DNA from: Anthoceros angustus
Lineage: Eukaryota; Streptophyta; Anthocerotopsida; Anthocerotales; Anthocerotaceae
Direction: 5' to 3'
Assembly (NCBI GenBank): GCA_010909165.1
Contig: MU008150.1
Coordinates: forward strand, 589,116 to 653,115
Length of the DNA stretch: 64,000 bases
Positions 1 to 12,194 of the stretch are shown here, in pieces; position 1 is the first letter of the stretch, and every line of letters starts with the position of its first letter. The notes under the pieces are model-generated. The model saw nothing but the letters and a program-made list of their open reading frames with translations. It searched no databases and was not told the DNA's origin. Both the position numbers and the translations under genes were made by a program.

Positions 1-3000
1 GGTGGAAGACCGAGAGCATCAAGGAGGTGAAGTGGAGGCTCTTCGCAAAGATTGTCTGGGGTTGGTAAATTACCAACACTTCTTATTTCACCAACTTCCT
101 CCAATTTTGTGGAAGATTTCCATAGAAAGCCGGATTGGGGACTATCATGTATGAAGCGTACATCCACCATCGAGAAGCTCCTCAAGCCAAATTCGGTGGA
201 TGAGGAAGGGACCATGCCTACCTATTTGGTGCATTTATGGGAAAGCAGAGGGACTCCTCACAAGCAAGGAGCTTGAAGATGCATGGCATCCTTTGAGGTC
301 ATCCATCTCCGGCCGAGTTGGAAAGGCCTTTGCCTTTTGCATTGCGGAAGGCGGTGGGAGGTCGGACCTCCACAAGCATGCTAGAAGCAAGAGGAGAAGG
401 TCGGAGGCAACAAAGTTGCGGAGTGGGAATCCTTTCCAGGAGCAAGCAAGAAGAGGGAAGGCCGAGGAAGGCCGAATGGTGGTCTATGAGAGAAGGACTA
501 CGGGAGGGTGGCCAAGGGTGGGGAGTCCCCACCATCTCCTTTGTGCCTCAGGGAGGCACCAGACTACCGGTGAGGCGGTCTACAGGGGTGGGGCTACCGT
601 GGTAGGCGATCGACCATGGTAGGTAGGCGGACTACCAGTGAGGCGACCTACCGCGGTGGAGGCACCCTCGCCGCAAGCGACCCTCGGTGGCGGGGAAGGA
701 GAAGCAAGCGAGGCGCGGCGCGCCGAAACCACCATCTCCGCGGGTGGGAGGCGGATGGAGCGGCAGTGAAGGGACCCGCATGGTCGAGAGAGGCTGGAAA
801 TTTCCAGCAGAAGGCGGAGGTGGAATTAGGACCCCTAGGAGAATTCTTTGGGTGCTTGTGAAGCACTCAGCGTGTTGAAGGGGCTAGGGACCTAGCAGCC
901 TCCTTGTGGGCATGCCAAGAGGAGTGAAAGCCCAAGACATGGCGGGAGGCGGGGACCAAGTGGCAATTGGAGGCCATGGAGTCCGATGAAAAGGCAGCCA
1001 AGTTGGAAAAGGCTGTGGAAGCTCCAGCGACCTCATGGAAAGGTCTGGAGGGAAGTTGTCCAAGAGAAGAAAGAGCCATTCGGGCAACCACCCAAAAGGA
1101 CTCATGGAGGCAAAGGCGGAGGAGCATTTTGCCCAATTAGAGCAAACGAAAGGGCAAAAGCAGGCTCTAGGAAGGAGAAGCGGCGACTCGGCCGGTGAGC
1201 GGTGATGGCTACTCAAGCCATCAAAATCCGGGACATGGGAAGAGTTGAGAAGGAGACAATTTGGTTTGGAAGAAGCACAAGACCAGCCTGAGGCTGAGCG
1301 AAAAGATGCTTGGCAAGAGAGGAGCTTGCCATTGAGACTTGGAAGGAAGGAGGTTCCGGAGGAGACAAGAAGGTGGTGCAGAATCTTGGTAGTGAGCGAT
1401 TTTGGGCGGACTATGCCCTTGAGCAAATTGGCCAGCCGGCTAAAGGCAAGGGAGGAGAATGTGACCCTCCATGTCAAGGTGGGGAATTGACCACCTCAGA
1501 CGCCTACAAGGTAGGTGTGAAGATGGAGTGGCCACGGAGTTGATGATCTCCAAATGCAATATCATACTTGGGGCTCACCTCACAATAGAATTTTGAAGGC
1601 CAACAATGAGATCTTACGTTTGGCCAAGAGGAGGACATTGGGTCCTCATGATGATGACGAAGGAGGAATAAAGCCTGCAGAGGCCCCGGGATTTTGATGA
1701 GGCCACCAAATGGCGACATGGACCCCGAGGAACTGGGAAGTCAAGATGGAGGAGAGATGCGCCAAGAGAGGGAGAGGGCGCGGAGAGTAAGGAGGGGGAC
1801 ACCACCACAGGGGTCACCACCACAGGACCACTATACCATGGTAGTCCGCCAGACTACCAGGGATGACCATTTCACGCCGGTAGTCTGCCAGACTACCGGG
1901 GTAGGGCAGGCCGGGCGAGAGCCTGAGGGGAGCCAGTCCCCGAGGCCCTGGTTGAGGATGGAGCCGGGGTCCGCAACACATCCCCGGAAGAAGGAGACCG
2001 AGGGGAGGGACAAGCTCCACCGGAGGAGAGCAAGGACGGGGTCCAACCCGTCGGAGGACAGGAAAGGGTGAGAAATTCCCTCACCCCGCGAATAAGGGAG
2101 GAATCGGGACCTGGGGAGGAGTCCAGCACGAAAAAGGCCCGGAGGAATTAGTAAGGACCAACATGGTTCGGTGAATGGGGATGAAGACTCTTTGAAGATG
2201 CTCTATGGTAGGTATGGACAAATCAAACAGAAGGCAAAGAGCAATGGAGATCTTGACCCAGGAAGCCCTCACCAATGCGAAGAGGGAAGAAGATGGAGGA
2301 GAAGAAAGCGAGATGGGGCCGACTAGAGGGTGGTCGATCACCTTTAGGACCCCGTAGTCCGCCGACTACCGGGTAGATCGATGAAAGCGCCGTGGAGGCC
2401 GGAAAGAAGGGCGTGAGCGCTGAAGGCGCAAGGAGTAGGTCAAGAGACTAGGTATGGTCAAAGACCATAAATGTTGAGTAGAAGAATAGGAAGGATAGGT
2501 GAGATAGACTGACATCCTTCAAGGATGATCTTAGGTGAAGTTGTTAGAATAGAATTTACCCAGAATCAGACAGTAGGCTAGATGCCAGGCCTTAAATACT
2601 GGCGGTAGAAAATAATAAAATATTGGAAAAGGTGACCTGCAGTAGGGTGACCCAAGGGAGGTTGTATGTGGAAGGCCTCCTATAAGAGGAGGAGGATTTC
2701 ACAAAGTAAAGTATCATGTCTTGCCCATACTCAATTCCATATTCGCGAGCCAACGCAGATCCGTAGAGAGGAAGTCAGGCGGAGTGCTTGGTGGAGGACT
2801 TGCTCCTTGCAAGGGCCTAAACAAGTTGCTTGTGAATGGTTGCTGAACTTGCTTTACCGTGTGTGGCAATGCCTGGAACCCTGGCCGAGAACAAGATGAC
2901 CGGACTCCCCGGAGATACCGATTGTCAAGCTCATAGCAACCGACCCAAGGAAGAACTTGCTGGTGGAGGACGTCCCCAGGCAGTTGTGCCGTAAGGGTGA

Positions 3001-3539
3001 GCCAAAACCAGTAGGCCTAAACTGAGGTTAGGAGGAGGAAAGGATGAGGAGAGTGGCAGGATTAGAAGTGGTGTTAGTGAAGGCCACAAAAGCCTAAGGG
3101 ATGAATCCCAAATGCAAGTAAAGAGGATGCTCCCCAGTGGAGAAGAGTGGTCTTAGAAGTAGGGACGAAATTGCGGCGCTGATCGGGGTCCCTGGCGCCT
3201 GGAGATAGCTCCTCTCATAAGGTGCGAACTGTGACGCAGTAGCTGTAGGCTCCAGATTGAGGTCTTTCTGAGTGCTGGCAAGCGTGCAATAAGAGGGTGA
3301 GCAGAGGCGATTTTGCTCGTTTAGAAGGCTGAGAAGTTGTGTCTCTGCAGGTAGCGATCGGTTATCACAAGACTTCGAATTTTCACACGAGTCTCATGGG
3401 ACGAAACCCAACATACGAAGCGACAGTGGGATAAGTGTGGCCGCTAGGGGGGGAAAGCTTCGGAAGCCCCGGGGTTTTCGCCACCACACTGTGTCTTCTC
3501 TTCGCTAGCAGATGACTCTCACATTTTCGGGCCGAGGAA
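1..3539. other. Purine-rich, transposon-like region without an intact gene
   Basis: No reading frame here looks like a conserved gene; the open stretches on both strands are short and low in complexity (Arg, Glu, Gly rich), as in a decayed retroelement. Copies of a short inverted-repeat motif, GGTAGTC-spacer-GACTACC, lie near 550, 630, 1843, 1877 and 2352. Around 2540 the sequence TGTTAGAATAG, followed about 130 bases later by a TATA-like CTATAAGAGG, could be the start of a long terminal repeat, but no partner copy is in the window. The reverse transcriptase remnant just downstream suggests this is the 5' part of the same or a neighbouring element. This is inference. Confidence 0.4.
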
Positions 3540-4170
3540 CAAGGTCAAAGAGGCCTTCGAACTCTCCTCTCATGGGCTTTCTTTGGTGGGCTTGAAGGTC
3601 AAGCTGCAAATGCTGTATCTGGTCTCCATTGGGGATCCCCTTACTTTGTGATTCCCAACAGGGGGGATTGCTTCGACACCGGCTTGCGGACTTTGAGGGT
3701 TCCCTTCAGTTCCCCTGACTTCATAAGGAGCTTCCTCGACCATGCTCTTGTGGAACACCTCTCCCACATCGAGGACCTCCCTTTGATGGGGGAAGCATAG
3801 GTGGCCTTTAGTATACTTTCCTCTTGTTGTGCTAGGCGCCCTAGTTACCTCATCCGTACATTGCCCCCATCTCCAGTTCTTCTATCCCTGCTGCAGGGGT
3901 TTAATAGGAAGATCATAGACACTCTTAGTAACATCATGGGCCCCAGGGCTTTTGAGTGCCCTGCAAGCGATCTTGCCCGCTGGCAAGCATCCATGCTAGT
4001 GCAATTTGGAGGAGTAGGTCTACTGTCGCTGGAGGTATCTTCCCGGTAGCATTCTTGGGTAGCTGGGCTCTCTCCGCCGTTGCTTTGGCCTACCGCTTCA
4101 ACCTCCAAGACAGGCCCTTTCTAGAGGATTTTGTATCAGGATTGGATGAGGGAACTTTCCCTCTCTAAAA
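3540..4170 (+). mobile_element. Non-LTR (LINE-type) reverse transcriptase remnant
   Basis: Read across frames, the segment resembles the C-terminal part of the reverse transcriptase ORF of non-LTR retrotransposons. A stretch with 'SYLIRTLPPSPVLL', then 'LARWQASMLVQFGGVGLLSL' and 'FLGSWALSAVAL' matches the typical order of a connection region followed by a W-Q-A-S-x-x-x-x-F-G-G-x-G-L motif. An upstream piece near 3575-3650 (hydrophobic, then 'SIGDP') fits the part before it. Several frame changes and stops show the copy is dead. No tail or target-site duplication was found, so the ends are arbitrary. Confidence 0.55.
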
Positions 4171-5416
4171 ATCCCTGAGGCTGGCCAGGATATGTTATCG
4201 GCTGATGCGCAGTTTGACTTCCTTCCCTTCAAGACATTCATCACCGATGGTTTTAAGTTCTGCATCCGTGCTTAAGAAGTAGCAGTTAGGCCTTCCACCG
4301 TCTCAAGGACNATACTTGTGCAATCATTTCCATAGTTTTGTTTGAAGCGTAACTTGTAGTTTCGTTGTTTCTAGCTCAATGCAATTGTGATTCAAGCGAT
4401 CTTTTAGATCAAAAACACTTTTATTTATTTTACTATTTTTATTTGCTAGTGACGAAATCTTTGGTTCACGCCTTAGCAATTGTGTAAAAGGAGTTATTAT
4501 CGTTATGCTATTTCCATTAGTGATGTTGTACACTCTATTTTGTACGATCGTAGATGTTTTAAGTTGACTAACCAAAGTTCAGGTCAGTTTGTTGTGTAGT
4601 TAGGTTGATGTTTTCTCTCAATGTCTAGTGTGTGTTAAAAAGATCTTTGCAGAGTCGGATAAGTTCTCTGCTAGACAAATTAAAGAAAGCGGGAAGGAAG
4701 ACATTGACAATGTATAGGTTAAGCTAACTTGTCGCCGACTCTCCTTACCCCTTCCCGGATTTTTTGATCCTCAACTTTCATATCTTCTAACAGGTTTAGA
4801 ATGGCTTTCTTCATTTTCTTGTAAGTTCTTTCATTTGCATTTTCTTTTGTTGTAAGTGCAATACTTTCGTGTACTATACCTCATTCTTATTGATTTTTTA
4901 TATTTGCAAATGGTCCCGAAAAGCCCTGGGCCTATTGAACCCGGGAAGAAGAGAATTCATATTTCTGAGGTGATGGTGAACCCCTTTACAAGGCAACGCG
5001 TGAAGTCAGTTTTTCTTCACGGTGACACACTTTTTTGATGACAACATTGATCGTATTTTTATCATAGTAAAGAAATATCATTGGCATTTTGGTACCAAAG
5101 AAGATGCATGCAAAGCCATCGAGGCATTTCTCATCCAAGCGGTGCACGGCATGATGAGTTTGTCATGAGGAGGAAGAGGAAAATACCCGGCCTGCGCCTT
5201 TGGTTGAAGACCCTTTGACTACCATCACTAATTATAATTATGTCCCTGCTTTTTTAGAGGGTTGATATTGTAGTTCAAAAGAAGTATCAAATCACTAATG
5301 ATCCTATGGTTCTTAATGCTACAAAGACCTGCCTCTAGACTAAAAATGTTTGTGGGTGGTTGCTTGCGGTGCTATAAGATCATTGTGCACACGTTCCTCA
5401 TGTTTTACATGGTGAG

Positions 5417-5437
5417 TTTTTTTTTTTTTTTTTTTTT
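5417..5437. repeat. 21-base T run
   Basis: An uninterrupted run of T. Read on the minus strand it is a poly(A) stretch, which could be the tail of an old retroposed element, but no body with matching ends is visible beside it. Confidence 0.7.
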
Positions 5438-6221
5438 CTGCCTAATCTCAAGTCACACTTAATCGAATGCTTGGATATGTTAAAGAGGGAGGTATGTGGA
5501 TCCTCATGACGATTTTGCATGGGTATGGAGGAAATCAAGATGAGACCCAATTTGAGGAGGAGGGATTAGATCCCTTTGTCCCTACGTGCTATGGATGATA
5601 CTATGGCATTAAGGTTAAGTCTAAGCGTGTAAAAACTGGTGTCTTAGTTGTCTCTAAACTTTTATGAAAGTCGGTGATGTAAGGAATTGGGATAGAAATA
5701 TTGAGGATATCGCGAATATGACTAGAGTTATTCGATATTTTCGCCGTTATTAAACAATCAACCTCATTCTCTATTTTTGTACAAAGTGCGAAGCTTGAAT
5801 GACAACTTGAGGTTTTCCCCTCGTAAGTGGTTTTCTTCTGAACCTTTAGCCATAATTTCCTTCTTGATTTCAATTTTGAACTTTTACGAGGTTGATATAC
5901 TTACTGTCTAGCATCCTACAAGCGTCTAAGGTATGTTTTGGAGCAAAGCCGTCTTGGGATTGATGTACCGGTCACCAATATGTTCCACAAGATGTTCCAT
6001 GGGGCTCAATACCTTGGTTGCTTCTATGGTAGCAAGGATCCATAGGATAACAAGTGTTTAGGATAAGTGCGAGAAACAATTTCCTTCAAATTATATTACC
6101 GAGTTAAAAGTCAAAAGTCTAATTTCTCGCTACTCGAAATGCATATATGGCAATATAAACTTATGAACCCATGAAAGCATTTCAATATATGCATCCTCGT
6201 GAATGTGGATACAGGAGTTGC

Positions 6222-6312
6222 AAAAGAAAAGGTTTTGCAGCGTACCTAATAAAGGTATGAAGAAGGTTTTGCAACATACCTAATAAAAAGTTTTGAAGCA
6301 TACCTAATAAAG
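6222..6312. repeat. Three imperfect tandem copies of a roughly 35-base unit
   Basis: The phrase 'gttttgcagcgtacctaat' recurs three times with small changes (near 6231, 6265 and 6291). No function is evident. Confidence 0.65.
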
Positions 6313-7539
6313 AAATTGAATGTGATTTAAGGACCCTGTGTTGAGGTTTAGTATGCCAGCCCATGAAAAACTGAAGTAAAGGAAGTTTAGTTTCCTAAAC
6401 ACTCGTACCACCAGACATAATAGTATTCCAACCAATGTTAACTTAATTTCGTGGTAATTATAAGTTTTTCTTTTTAAATTCCATTTTGCATCTAAGCAAG
6501 GAGTAACCCAGATGTCTTAGTTGAGATCACAGACCTCCTTGATTTCTATCTCCACTTGTGCATGTCTCATCTATCTTTGGGTTCCATGTAACTCGAACCC
6601 AGTGCGATATTCTCAGAGCCTTTCTTCCGGGTTACATATTAACGTTTCAGCATCCGCACCCATAACGCCCGTAATATTTGACACTTGCGAATAGAAAATC
6701 GGCTCCTACCAGTTGACTAAAAACGGGGTGGCCAAGGCCTGTTCGCGCTCACCACACAGTGGCACGCATTCATGACCACTCATGTTGGACTTCTCTGAAA
6801 ACTTTTGTCAGATCACTTACGCAGGTCACGATAAAAGAAGTAGTAACTAAACTCGACTTTAAAGTTATCTCGCACCATCGAAAGAAAAAATGGCCTACAT
6901 GATGCATCACCTATGAGAAAGATTGCCACTTGCCCTTTGGAGGGCAATGGATGCCAGCTTGGTAGTAGTGGTTGTTCGGTGTTGTTCCTAATCCGATATT
7001 GATTATTATAAAATATATAAAAGTATAATATTAATACATATTGTAAGAAGTGATGGCAAACGCATCCTTCCTCCTTGTAGTGGTATCAATTGTTCCTCAC
7101 GAATACATCTGGTCATTTTGTGTTATCCACGGCGGCCGTAGCGGCCCCTTTCCGGAACTATCCCAACAGTTCATTGCTAAGGATTTCGCTTTTATTGCAT
7201 TATTTCCCGTTTGGCTATCTTGGATAGGAAGAAGACGCGAAGACGGAAGACCTTTATGTAACACACGCGAGTCCGGAAGTATTCACAAAGCGCATAGCGC
7301 GGGGTCGGGTTAGATGCCATCCCAGGGGCATGCGGTTTGGAGCTGGAAGATGCTTGAGGCTGAGGCTCAGGCATGGGCATATACCCGACCTCTTGCACAC
7401 CATCGAGGTTACCGTCCACCCAAAACCAGGAATTGGAAGGCCGCAGTCGCAGTCTCCTTGCAGGCTGCGGCAGGGGTGGCGAACTCCACGGCCGGCCCCC
7501 AGACACAACGCAACGTCCATGAGCTTGGCAGGAACAGCA

Positions 7540-8499
7540 TCATATGCGGTACTCGAAAAGCAGCTCAGACTGGGAGTCGCCAGGAGGTGAGAAATCTTGC
7601 ACACTTCTGAATGCAGCCTGCAGGTAGGCCTCGTAGTCGAAGTCGGACGGGAAACCAACCACTGCGCCCGAGTTACCAACACCCATGGCGGAGGAGGAGC
7701 CGTCGTTGATCGGGCAGACCGGGAGGCCGCTGTCCCAGAGGCTCCCGCACGGGTTCACGCTCTGGTCGATGAAGAAGGGCTCCTGCAGCTGCGCTGCAGC
7801 AGCACAACAGCTGTCCTGCAAAAAACCCTCCCACGGAAACTGCAGATCAGACATCGTCGTGCATGTCCGACACGTACATGTACAAGAGTGGATCGACCAA
7901 GATGAAAACCTGGTCCAGGCCCCCACCTGCAGGGAACGAGCAGGCGGGAGGAGCCCAAAGAAACGGCGTCTGCCCAGGACGGCACCGCTGGAGCAGCGCT
8001 GGTACGCAGCTGCCGGCAGCCCACGTCCAGCCCGCCATTGGCACTGCGGAAGTCTTGCGGCATCGGCCGCACGGCGCCTGCGGCGTCAGGCACCGGCCCG
8101 CCTGCAGCACGCTGTCCGGGCTCCGCAGCGTGGGCGGCGCCAGCTGCTTGCACTCTGCCCCGAACCCACAAGGAACGTCCGAACTTCCTCGACGATGGTG
8201 ACGGTCATGACTCTCCTCCCGATCATCCGCCATCTTCAACAATGGAGTCGTAGCAGGCAGTGATGCCACATCCGTCTCCATCTTCACTCCCACGGTCGGG
8301 CTCAAGCCCGAGCTCCTCCGCAACCTCTGCTTCGGGGCCTGCTCCTGGGCTGCAGGTGCCTCGTCTTCCGCAACCCCGTCAGCCGCTGCACCACCTCCCT
8401 GAAATTCTCCGGCTCCGTCTCTACCACTCTCGGAGAATCGCTCCGGATCACCAGATTCACCGCCCCGGGAACCCGGTACCTCGGCTTGCAGTCCGCCAT
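7540..8499 (-). CDS. VQ-motif protein (transcriptional cofactor)
   Basis: VQ proteins are small nuclear plant proteins that bind WRKY transcription factors through a short FxxxVQxxTG motif. Here the motif is 'FREVVQRLTG' about 35 residues after the chosen ATG (8499), preceded by 'NLVIRSDSPRVVETEPEN', the usual spacing in the family. The frame breaks right after the motif at a CCCC run (8374-8377). One more G on the coding strand would join it to an open frame with 'LSPTVGVKMETDVASLPA'. A likely intron acceptor (TGATCTGCAG) precedes a last exon that includes 'FPWEGFLQDSCCAAAAQLQE' and ends at 7540. The upstream part in the same frame (to 8772) is Arg/Ser rich, partly built of a short DNA repeat, and is taken as leader. 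The motif is certain; the C-terminal exon is probable. Confidence 0.75.
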
Positions 8500-9360
8500 G
8501 TGCAGAGTCACGCAGTTTTGAGTCGCAAGAATCGCTGGATTCGTTTGAGTCGCTCGAGTCGCGTGAGACGCACGAGTCGCGAAACTCGCACGCCTCGGCT
8601 CCCGCGCCATCCTCACATCTTGGCCTTCTTCCCAATCCATCGACGGGCGCCCTGCTTCCCGACGCCGTCTTCCTCCGTCTCGGGACGGCCTCAGCTTCGG
8701 CTGCGAGGAGGAGGGAAGAGAGGACCATCCTCTGCTGTGTGCAGACCTCCTTCCCGCATTGCGGGCGTGCACAGGCGGCGCTTCCTGTTAAGACCTTGGC
8801 AGCTTCTGTCGGGAACCGACGGATGCCAGTGACGTCAACACAGGGCCCGCAGGCAGAGTCCGGATCGTGAGTGTCGGGATCGTTGCAGCGTGGACGTGGC
8901 AATTTCTGCTCAGATCTGTGAGGGACAAGACTCTGCCTGGGGAAGCTTGCATCCTGGGCGGGGGGAGAGATTTCAGGGCCGGGAGTGGGATCTGGGGATG
9001 TTTGAGCCGGGGGCGTCGGATCTGACCTCCAGAGCGGGCTTGTCGTCGCGTCTCAGAGCCCGCGGGAGCTCCGGGAGCCTGCTGTGGCCAGTCTCAAAGT
9101 CCTCGTGGGCTGACAGACATAGTAAGTCTATCGGGTCCGTCTTGCACACGACGCACGAGCACCGCCCTGACGACATGTCCCCGGGCTGAGTAGGGCTGAG
9201 CAGAGCTTGTTCACTGGGTGTACCGCCCCTGGGTTGCGGGATGAGATCTCGCACATGGGGCTTGAAAGCACGAAATTCCAGGTACGGGGAGCAGGAATTC
9301 GGCTCGTGCCGAGAACAATGGCCGTTTCTGCTACGTGGAGGCCTGTCGACACTCTGCTTT
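8500..9360. other. Upstream region of the VQ gene, and 3' side of the MiaB-like gene
   Basis: GC-rich and free of a recognised gene. Open frames on both strands are the by-product of high GC. Both neighbours are on the minus strand, so this should hold the VQ promoter and leader and the MiaB-like 3' untranslated region. No clear TATA box was seen. Confidence 0.5.
8519..8588. repeat. Degenerate 9-base repeat array (GAGTCGCxx)
   Basis: About seven tandem imperfect units of a 9-base motif based on 'gagtcgc' (gagtcgcaa, gaatcgctg, gagtcgctc, gagtcgcgt, gagacgcac and so on). It lies directly upstream of the VQ start codon on the minus strand, so it is probably transcribed in the leader. Its mirror reading is Ser/Asp rich, which explains a long open frame here. 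Confidence 0.7.
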
Positions 9361-12040
9361 TCAGATGGAACTGGTAGAGCACAGTACACCGCTGAGGCTC
9401 ACTGCCCGAGCTTCAAGGATTTTCACATCCACTATGCTGCCTATCAGATCCGGTCCTCCCTCTAGGAACACCAGGCGGTTGGCGTTTGTTCGACCCATCA
9501 CCTGCAGGCGTGGCAGTATACAGGTTCAGTACTCTTGTGGTCTTGGTTTCGAGCTTTCTTGCATTTTTGATGTGATGTGGAATGTGAGGAGGGAAGGGAA
9601 ATGGTGGTAAACCTGGTGATCGTGTCCTGGTTTGGTGTTGGGTCCTTCTACGAGCACTTTCTCCAGTCGACCGATGTATCTTCGGCTTCGTTCCAGGGAG
9701 TGCTCCAGTTGAAGGCTGCACGTGAATAGTGGTGGTGAGAGAGGCACATGGAGGAGCAGCAGAAATGAGATGTTGGGTGAGGAGGAAGACCTGTTGATGC
9801 GGTGGAGCCGATCCATCTTGATGAGCTCAGCTACCTGAGAGGGAATCGTGGGCAATGCTGTCATGCGGGAGACTTGGAATGGAAGATATATTGGGTGATG
9901 TGTGAAATGTGGAAGAGAAGCTTCAACCTGATTGTCCCAGAGAGCTGCTGGGGTCCCAGGTCGTGGAGAGTACGCTGCAGTGTTTACTTGGTCGAACCTG
10001 ACCTCTGCAGATGTGAGGCATCATGTGTGAGGGAAGAAGTGGACATGGGTGTTTGGAGTACAGGATGGAGGCAGTCTCTACCCACCGTTCATGACCTTGA
10101 GTGTGTTGAGAAACTGCTCCTCTGTTTCACCTGTTGCCACATGGTTTTTTCTGTTCAGAAAAGATGAGCTTTGAAGCTTCAAACCAGTGGCATCCTTTCT
10201 TGTGGCAGAAAGGAATCCTTACCAGGGAAGCCTACGATGACATCCGCGCTGATGGAGCAATCGGGCATGTATTCCCGCACTTTCCTGATGATGTCTAGGT
10301 ATCTCTCTGCAGTGTATCCTCGCCGCATAGCCTGTGCCGAGGCCGATGCCACTGATGGTTCAGGTCAGAAGAGGGAAGCGAACACACTTCAGAATGAGAA
10401 GCTATGAAGGAATACCTTGAGAATGTCATTATCCCCTGATTGATATGGAATGTGGAAATACTTGCAGACCTTGGGCAGCTCGGCACAGACCTTGATGAGT
10501 CGTTCTGTGAAGTACCGTGGCTGCAGGGGACCAGACGAAGGGATTGTGAGCGTAAGAAGCAGGCATTTCCAGAAAGCCAGCCAGCCTGCTCAGATGCTTT
10601 CTGCTTACATGCGATGTTGCAAATCGAATCCTCTCTATGCCAGGGACGTCATGGACGTACTTCAATAGGTCAGCCAGAGTCCACAGCCTACGGCCAGATC
10701 CATCAGCTGCAAACCCAGGAAGATCGCGCCCATAAGCATCTATATTCTGTCCCAAAGAGTCACCTCTTTATACCTGGCATGTTGAGCCAACAAGTGCTTG
10801 TATCAGCAGCATCCAAATCGTCACAAGTTCTGGATGAAGTTGCTCTGTTGTCTACACTTACCCAGCAGCTCCGAGGGCAACCATCTCCTTCCTAATTGCT
10901 TCAGGCTCCCGAGACTGCTCCTTGCCACGAACTCCAGGAACGACACAATATGTACAGTGCTCATTACAGCCTGTTGCATGCAACATCAAACAATTGATGT
11001 CCAGATGTTCAGAAGATGAATAAGATGACCACACATGCAATGCATCACACAGTGAAAAGAGACTCACAGAAACTGACCATAAATCACGTTCACCCATGCA
11101 GTTATAGTTGAGCTCCTGCGCACAGATCAGACCCTTCCACATGTCAGAAAACTGAGACATATACAACAGCTTTGCTGCAAAGAAAAGGAAGAAGCTGGAC
11201 CTGCGAGGCTTTGTGATATCTTCCATGATATACATAGGCTCAGTTGCACAAACTTGACTCCCTGATCCACCTGCTCCACCATTCTCACATAACAACCATC
11301 ACACATCCTCCCACATCTCAACACTGCACCAGAAGCAAAGACGACCCTCACCTGATCCAGCAGCTCCTGAAGCCGGCCTACATGCTGCGGGCCCATCACC
11401 AAATCCACTTCAGGCACTCTCCGCAGCAATGCTTCACCTTCCTGCTGGGCCACATCCAGCAACCACAATCTTCATGCTGGGGTTGGCCTCTTCCTCGCCT
11501 TCTGGACACCAAGAGCAGAATACACCTGACACACCAACCTGGCCCCAGTCAGTGCCAGCATTGCCACATTCCCACCATCGCCATTCCTGCCGACAAAATG
11601 CCCTCCTATCACCCAACAATTCCCATCCAGCCATCGTCCCTTGCAGCTCATACCACACATTCCCTGACGATCCTACTGTACCTTCTGCTCGGACCTGTCC
11701 CGAATGCTGCAGGTATTGAGGATGAAGAGCGAGGCGTCCTCGGGGCTGGCAGCAGGCGCATACCCATTTGCACAAAGCACTCCTCCATCCGCTCCGAGTC
11801 CGCCACGTTCATCTGGCACCCCATAGTCGCAATGTGGTAGAGCCGAGGCCCAGCCTGCTCCACCGCATCGCCATCTCGCCGGCTCGGCTCCGCCGCCACC
11901 GAGCCCGCAAGAGCGCAGGATTGAACACAGCTCTGCTGCTGCCTCTTCCGCTGCCCCAGGGGAAGGGAGGCGAGCCTGTTTCTCCCGCCATGCAGAAATG
12001 CGCGTTCCTGCAACGCCGGGGCCGCCATCGCTGCCATCAT
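9361..12040 (-). CDS. MiaB/CDK5RAP1-like tRNA methylthiotransferase, organellar
   Basis: Radical-SAM enzyme that adds a methylthio group to N6-isopentenyl-adenosine 37 of tRNAs; the plant form is organelle targeted. Exons in order: a transit-like N-terminus from the ATG at 12040; '[12 protein letters not shown]' (UPF0004 cluster-binding domain, first Cys); '[20 protein letters not shown]' near 11360; '[16 protein letters not shown]'; the radical-SAM motif 'CNEHCTYC' with '[12 protein letters not shown]' near 10940; '[16 protein letters not shown]' near 10740; '[20 protein letters not shown]' and 'SADVIVGFP' near 10230-10310; '[16 protein letters not shown]' near 9650; and a TRAM-type end '[19 protein letters not shown]' with stop at 9361. 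Many introns of 60 to 250 bases. The start 19 codons downstream of a possible GTG is chosen because it is the first ATG in frame. It is head-to-head with PAT1. Confidence 0.9.
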
Positions 12041-12194
12041 CGTTCTACCCTCCCCTGTCGTTTTCCCTGACGGTTCCCGCCCGACAGAACTAGTCACAAC
12101 AGATTCGGAGAAGCTAGCGATCCTCGATTCTTCGCAAGTCGGATTGGGCTATGTAGATTGTGTGTCCGATTTGTGCCCCGATTTGCTCGCACCC
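12041..12194. promoter_or_regulatory. Shared upstream region of the MiaB-like gene and PAT1
   Basis: Only about 154 bases separate the two divergent start codons, so the promoters and leaders of both genes must overlap or lie inside each other's first exons. No TATA-like box was seen, which fits a housekeeping bidirectional promoter. The function is inferred from geometry only. Confidence 0.5.

Larger units (their letters stand above)
4171..7539. other. AT-rich spacer, no supported gene
   Basis: Only short open frames with no recognisable family. A single ambiguous base (N) sits at 4311, at the change from the reverse transcriptase remnant to AT-rich sequence. The stretch also carries a long T run and a small tandem repeat, listed separately. 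Bases 7254-7539 are probably the 3' untranslated side of the VQ gene on the minus strand. Confidence 0.5.

Noticed and set aside
884-1477. A 197-residue minus-strand frame
   Set aside because: Low-complexity Ser/Leu/Pro composition opposite purine-rich DNA, with no domain or start context.
4324-4575. An 83-residue minus-strand frame with coiled-coil-like composition
   Set aside because: AT-rich, no family recognised, isolated within degenerate transposon-like sequence.
7685-8832. Long plus-strand frames opposite the VQ gene
   Set aside because: They mirror the GC-rich minus-strand coding frame and the 9-base repeat; the VQ motif fixes the true strand.
11244-11840. A 198-residue plus-strand frame
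   Set aside because: It lies opposite exons of the MiaB-like gene, whose motifs are clear on the minus strand.
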